Shown here piece by piece: positions 63,501 through 64,000 of a DNA stretch of 64,000 bases (position 1 is the first letter of the stretch; the number at the start of each line of letters is the position of its first letter). Below the pieces are notes generated by a model that had not been told where the DNA came from, searched no databases, and worked only from the letters and a program-made list of their open reading frames with translations. This DNA is from Amblyomma americanum (taxonomy: Eukaryota > Arthropoda > Arachnida > Ixodida > Ixodidae), in NCBI RefSeq assembly GCF_052857255.1, contig NW_027526686.1, positions 1-64,000 on the forward strand. Reading direction: 5' to 3'. Made by a program: the position numbers and the translations under genes.

Positions 63501-64000
63501 CGAAAACTTGTATTCCGGTTCAAAACAACGGGATACATCGTTTTAGATTGAAACTAGCAAGATTCACGAGCATCGATTTTACAAGTCCTCGAAGAGTATA
63601 CGAGAGAAAGATAAAACTTTTTCTCTCAGAACTACGCGAAAACTTGTATTCCGTCTCAAAACAACGGGATACATCGTTTTAGATCGAAACTAGCAAGATT
63701 CACGAGCATCGATTTTACAAGTCCTCGAAGAGTATACGAGAGAAAGATAAAACTTTTTCTCTCAGAACTACGCGAAAACTTGTATTCCGTCTCAAAACAA
63801 CGGGATACATCGTTTTAGATCGAAACTAGCAAGATTCACGAGCATCGATTTTACAAGTCTTCGAAGATATACGAGAGAAAGATAAAACTTTTTCTCTCAG
63901 AACTACGCGAAAACTTGTATTCCGTCTCAAAACAACGGGATACATCGTTTTAGATCGAAACTAGCAAGATTCACGAGCATCAATTTCACAAGTCGTCGAA
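57600..64000. repeat. Tandem duplication, 3671-bp spacing (27 monomers), continuing past window end
   Basis: Rare variants recur at 3671-3673 bp: GAGCATAGAGCG (57743 and 61416), AAGGTTCACGGGCATCG (about 58117 and 61789), CCGTCCCAAAAC (about 58211 and 61883), ACATGTCCTGGAAG (about 58277 and 61948), GACCGAAGCTAGC (58511 and 62182), TAGAGGAGAG (about 58699 and 62371), TCTGAACTGCG (about 59409 and 63081) and GCATCAATTTCAC (60301 and about 63977). Copy 1 begins near 57600 and copy 2 near 61270; copy 2 runs off the right edge. Copy 1 has more than a dozen one-base indels where copy 2 is clean. Confidence 0.87.
57780..61080. other. Indel-rich satellite stretch (copy 1 of the 3671-bp duplication)
   Basis: One-base indels at about 57801, 57858, 58052, 58169, 58196, 58238, 58300, 58531, 58739, 58755, 58853, 59172, 59570 and elsewhere, where copy 2 (61.27-64 kb) has the regular sequence. 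Short ORFs are more frequent here only because the indels shift the reading phase of the repeat. Confidence 0.65.

Larger units (their letters stand above)
48939..64000. repeat. 136/137-bp satellite array, right arm
   Basis: The same satellite resumes immediately after the retroelement, in the same orientation and at the same point of the monomer (TTGTATTTCGG followed by CTCAAAAC). It continues past the window end. It holds the same A, B and C classes, plus private variants not seen in most of the left arm. Examples are TCGAAGTGCATACG near 51613, 59647 and 63312, GAGCATAGAGCG at 57743 and 61416, and GACCGAAGCTAGC at 58511 and 62182. Nothing but satellite is seen here. The right arm is therefore the continuation of one array split by an insertion. 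Confidence 0.97.

Noticed and set aside
1..64000. Telomeric repeats or a telomere-associated role for the array
   Set aside because: No TTAGG or TTAGGG tandem runs are present on either strand.

Overview
This window is almost entirely satellite DNA from a eukaryotic, probably arthropod, genome. A 136/137-bp AT-rich monomer is repeated head-to-tail about 445 times, interrupted once by a Penelope-like retroelement (PLE). I see no host protein gene, tRNA, rRNA, CRISPR array or bacterial operon. The organism is inferred from the PLE. Its endonuclease resembles the PLE endonucleases I associate with ticks, but no single-copy host gene confirms this.

Layout. 1-45639: satellite, one orientation throughout. 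45640-48938: PLE, flanked by an 11-bp target-site duplication lying inside one satellite monomer. 48939-64000: the same satellite, resuming in phase. Three monomer classes are recognisable. Class A (136 bp) has TATACGAG, GATAAAAC and CTACGCG. Class B (137 bp) has TAGACGAG, GGTGTAAAC, CAATC and CTGCGCG. Class C (137 bp) has TACACGAG, ACGGTGTAAAC and CTGTGCG. Long stretches follow a B-A-A trimer of 409 bp. Above that sit larger duplicated blocks with spacings of about 1.63-1.77, 2.31, 3.41 (seen twice), 3.67 and 5.45 kb.

The PLE has the classic architecture. From left to right: a 79-bp inverted copy of its own 5' region; a 605-bp direct repeat (pseudo-LTR) carrying a 5'-truncated GIY-YIG endonuclease, 3' UTR and AATAAA; a reverse transcriptase ORF with all three catalytic aspartates; then the second pseudo-LTR with the endonuclease again. 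The reverse transcriptase and endonuclease would normally be one protein of about 800 residues. Here the frame breaks near 47.96 kb and 48.12 kb and several more times in the right-hand endonuclease copy.

An important caution: single-base indels are not evenly spread. They cluster at about 1-2 kb, 30.5-31.8 kb, 47.95-49.9 kb and 57.8-61.1 kb. Sister blocks elsewhere share the same diagnostic substitutions but lack the indels. These zones look like uncorrected long-read consensus, and the frameshifts in the right half of the PLE fall in one of them, so the element may really be intact.
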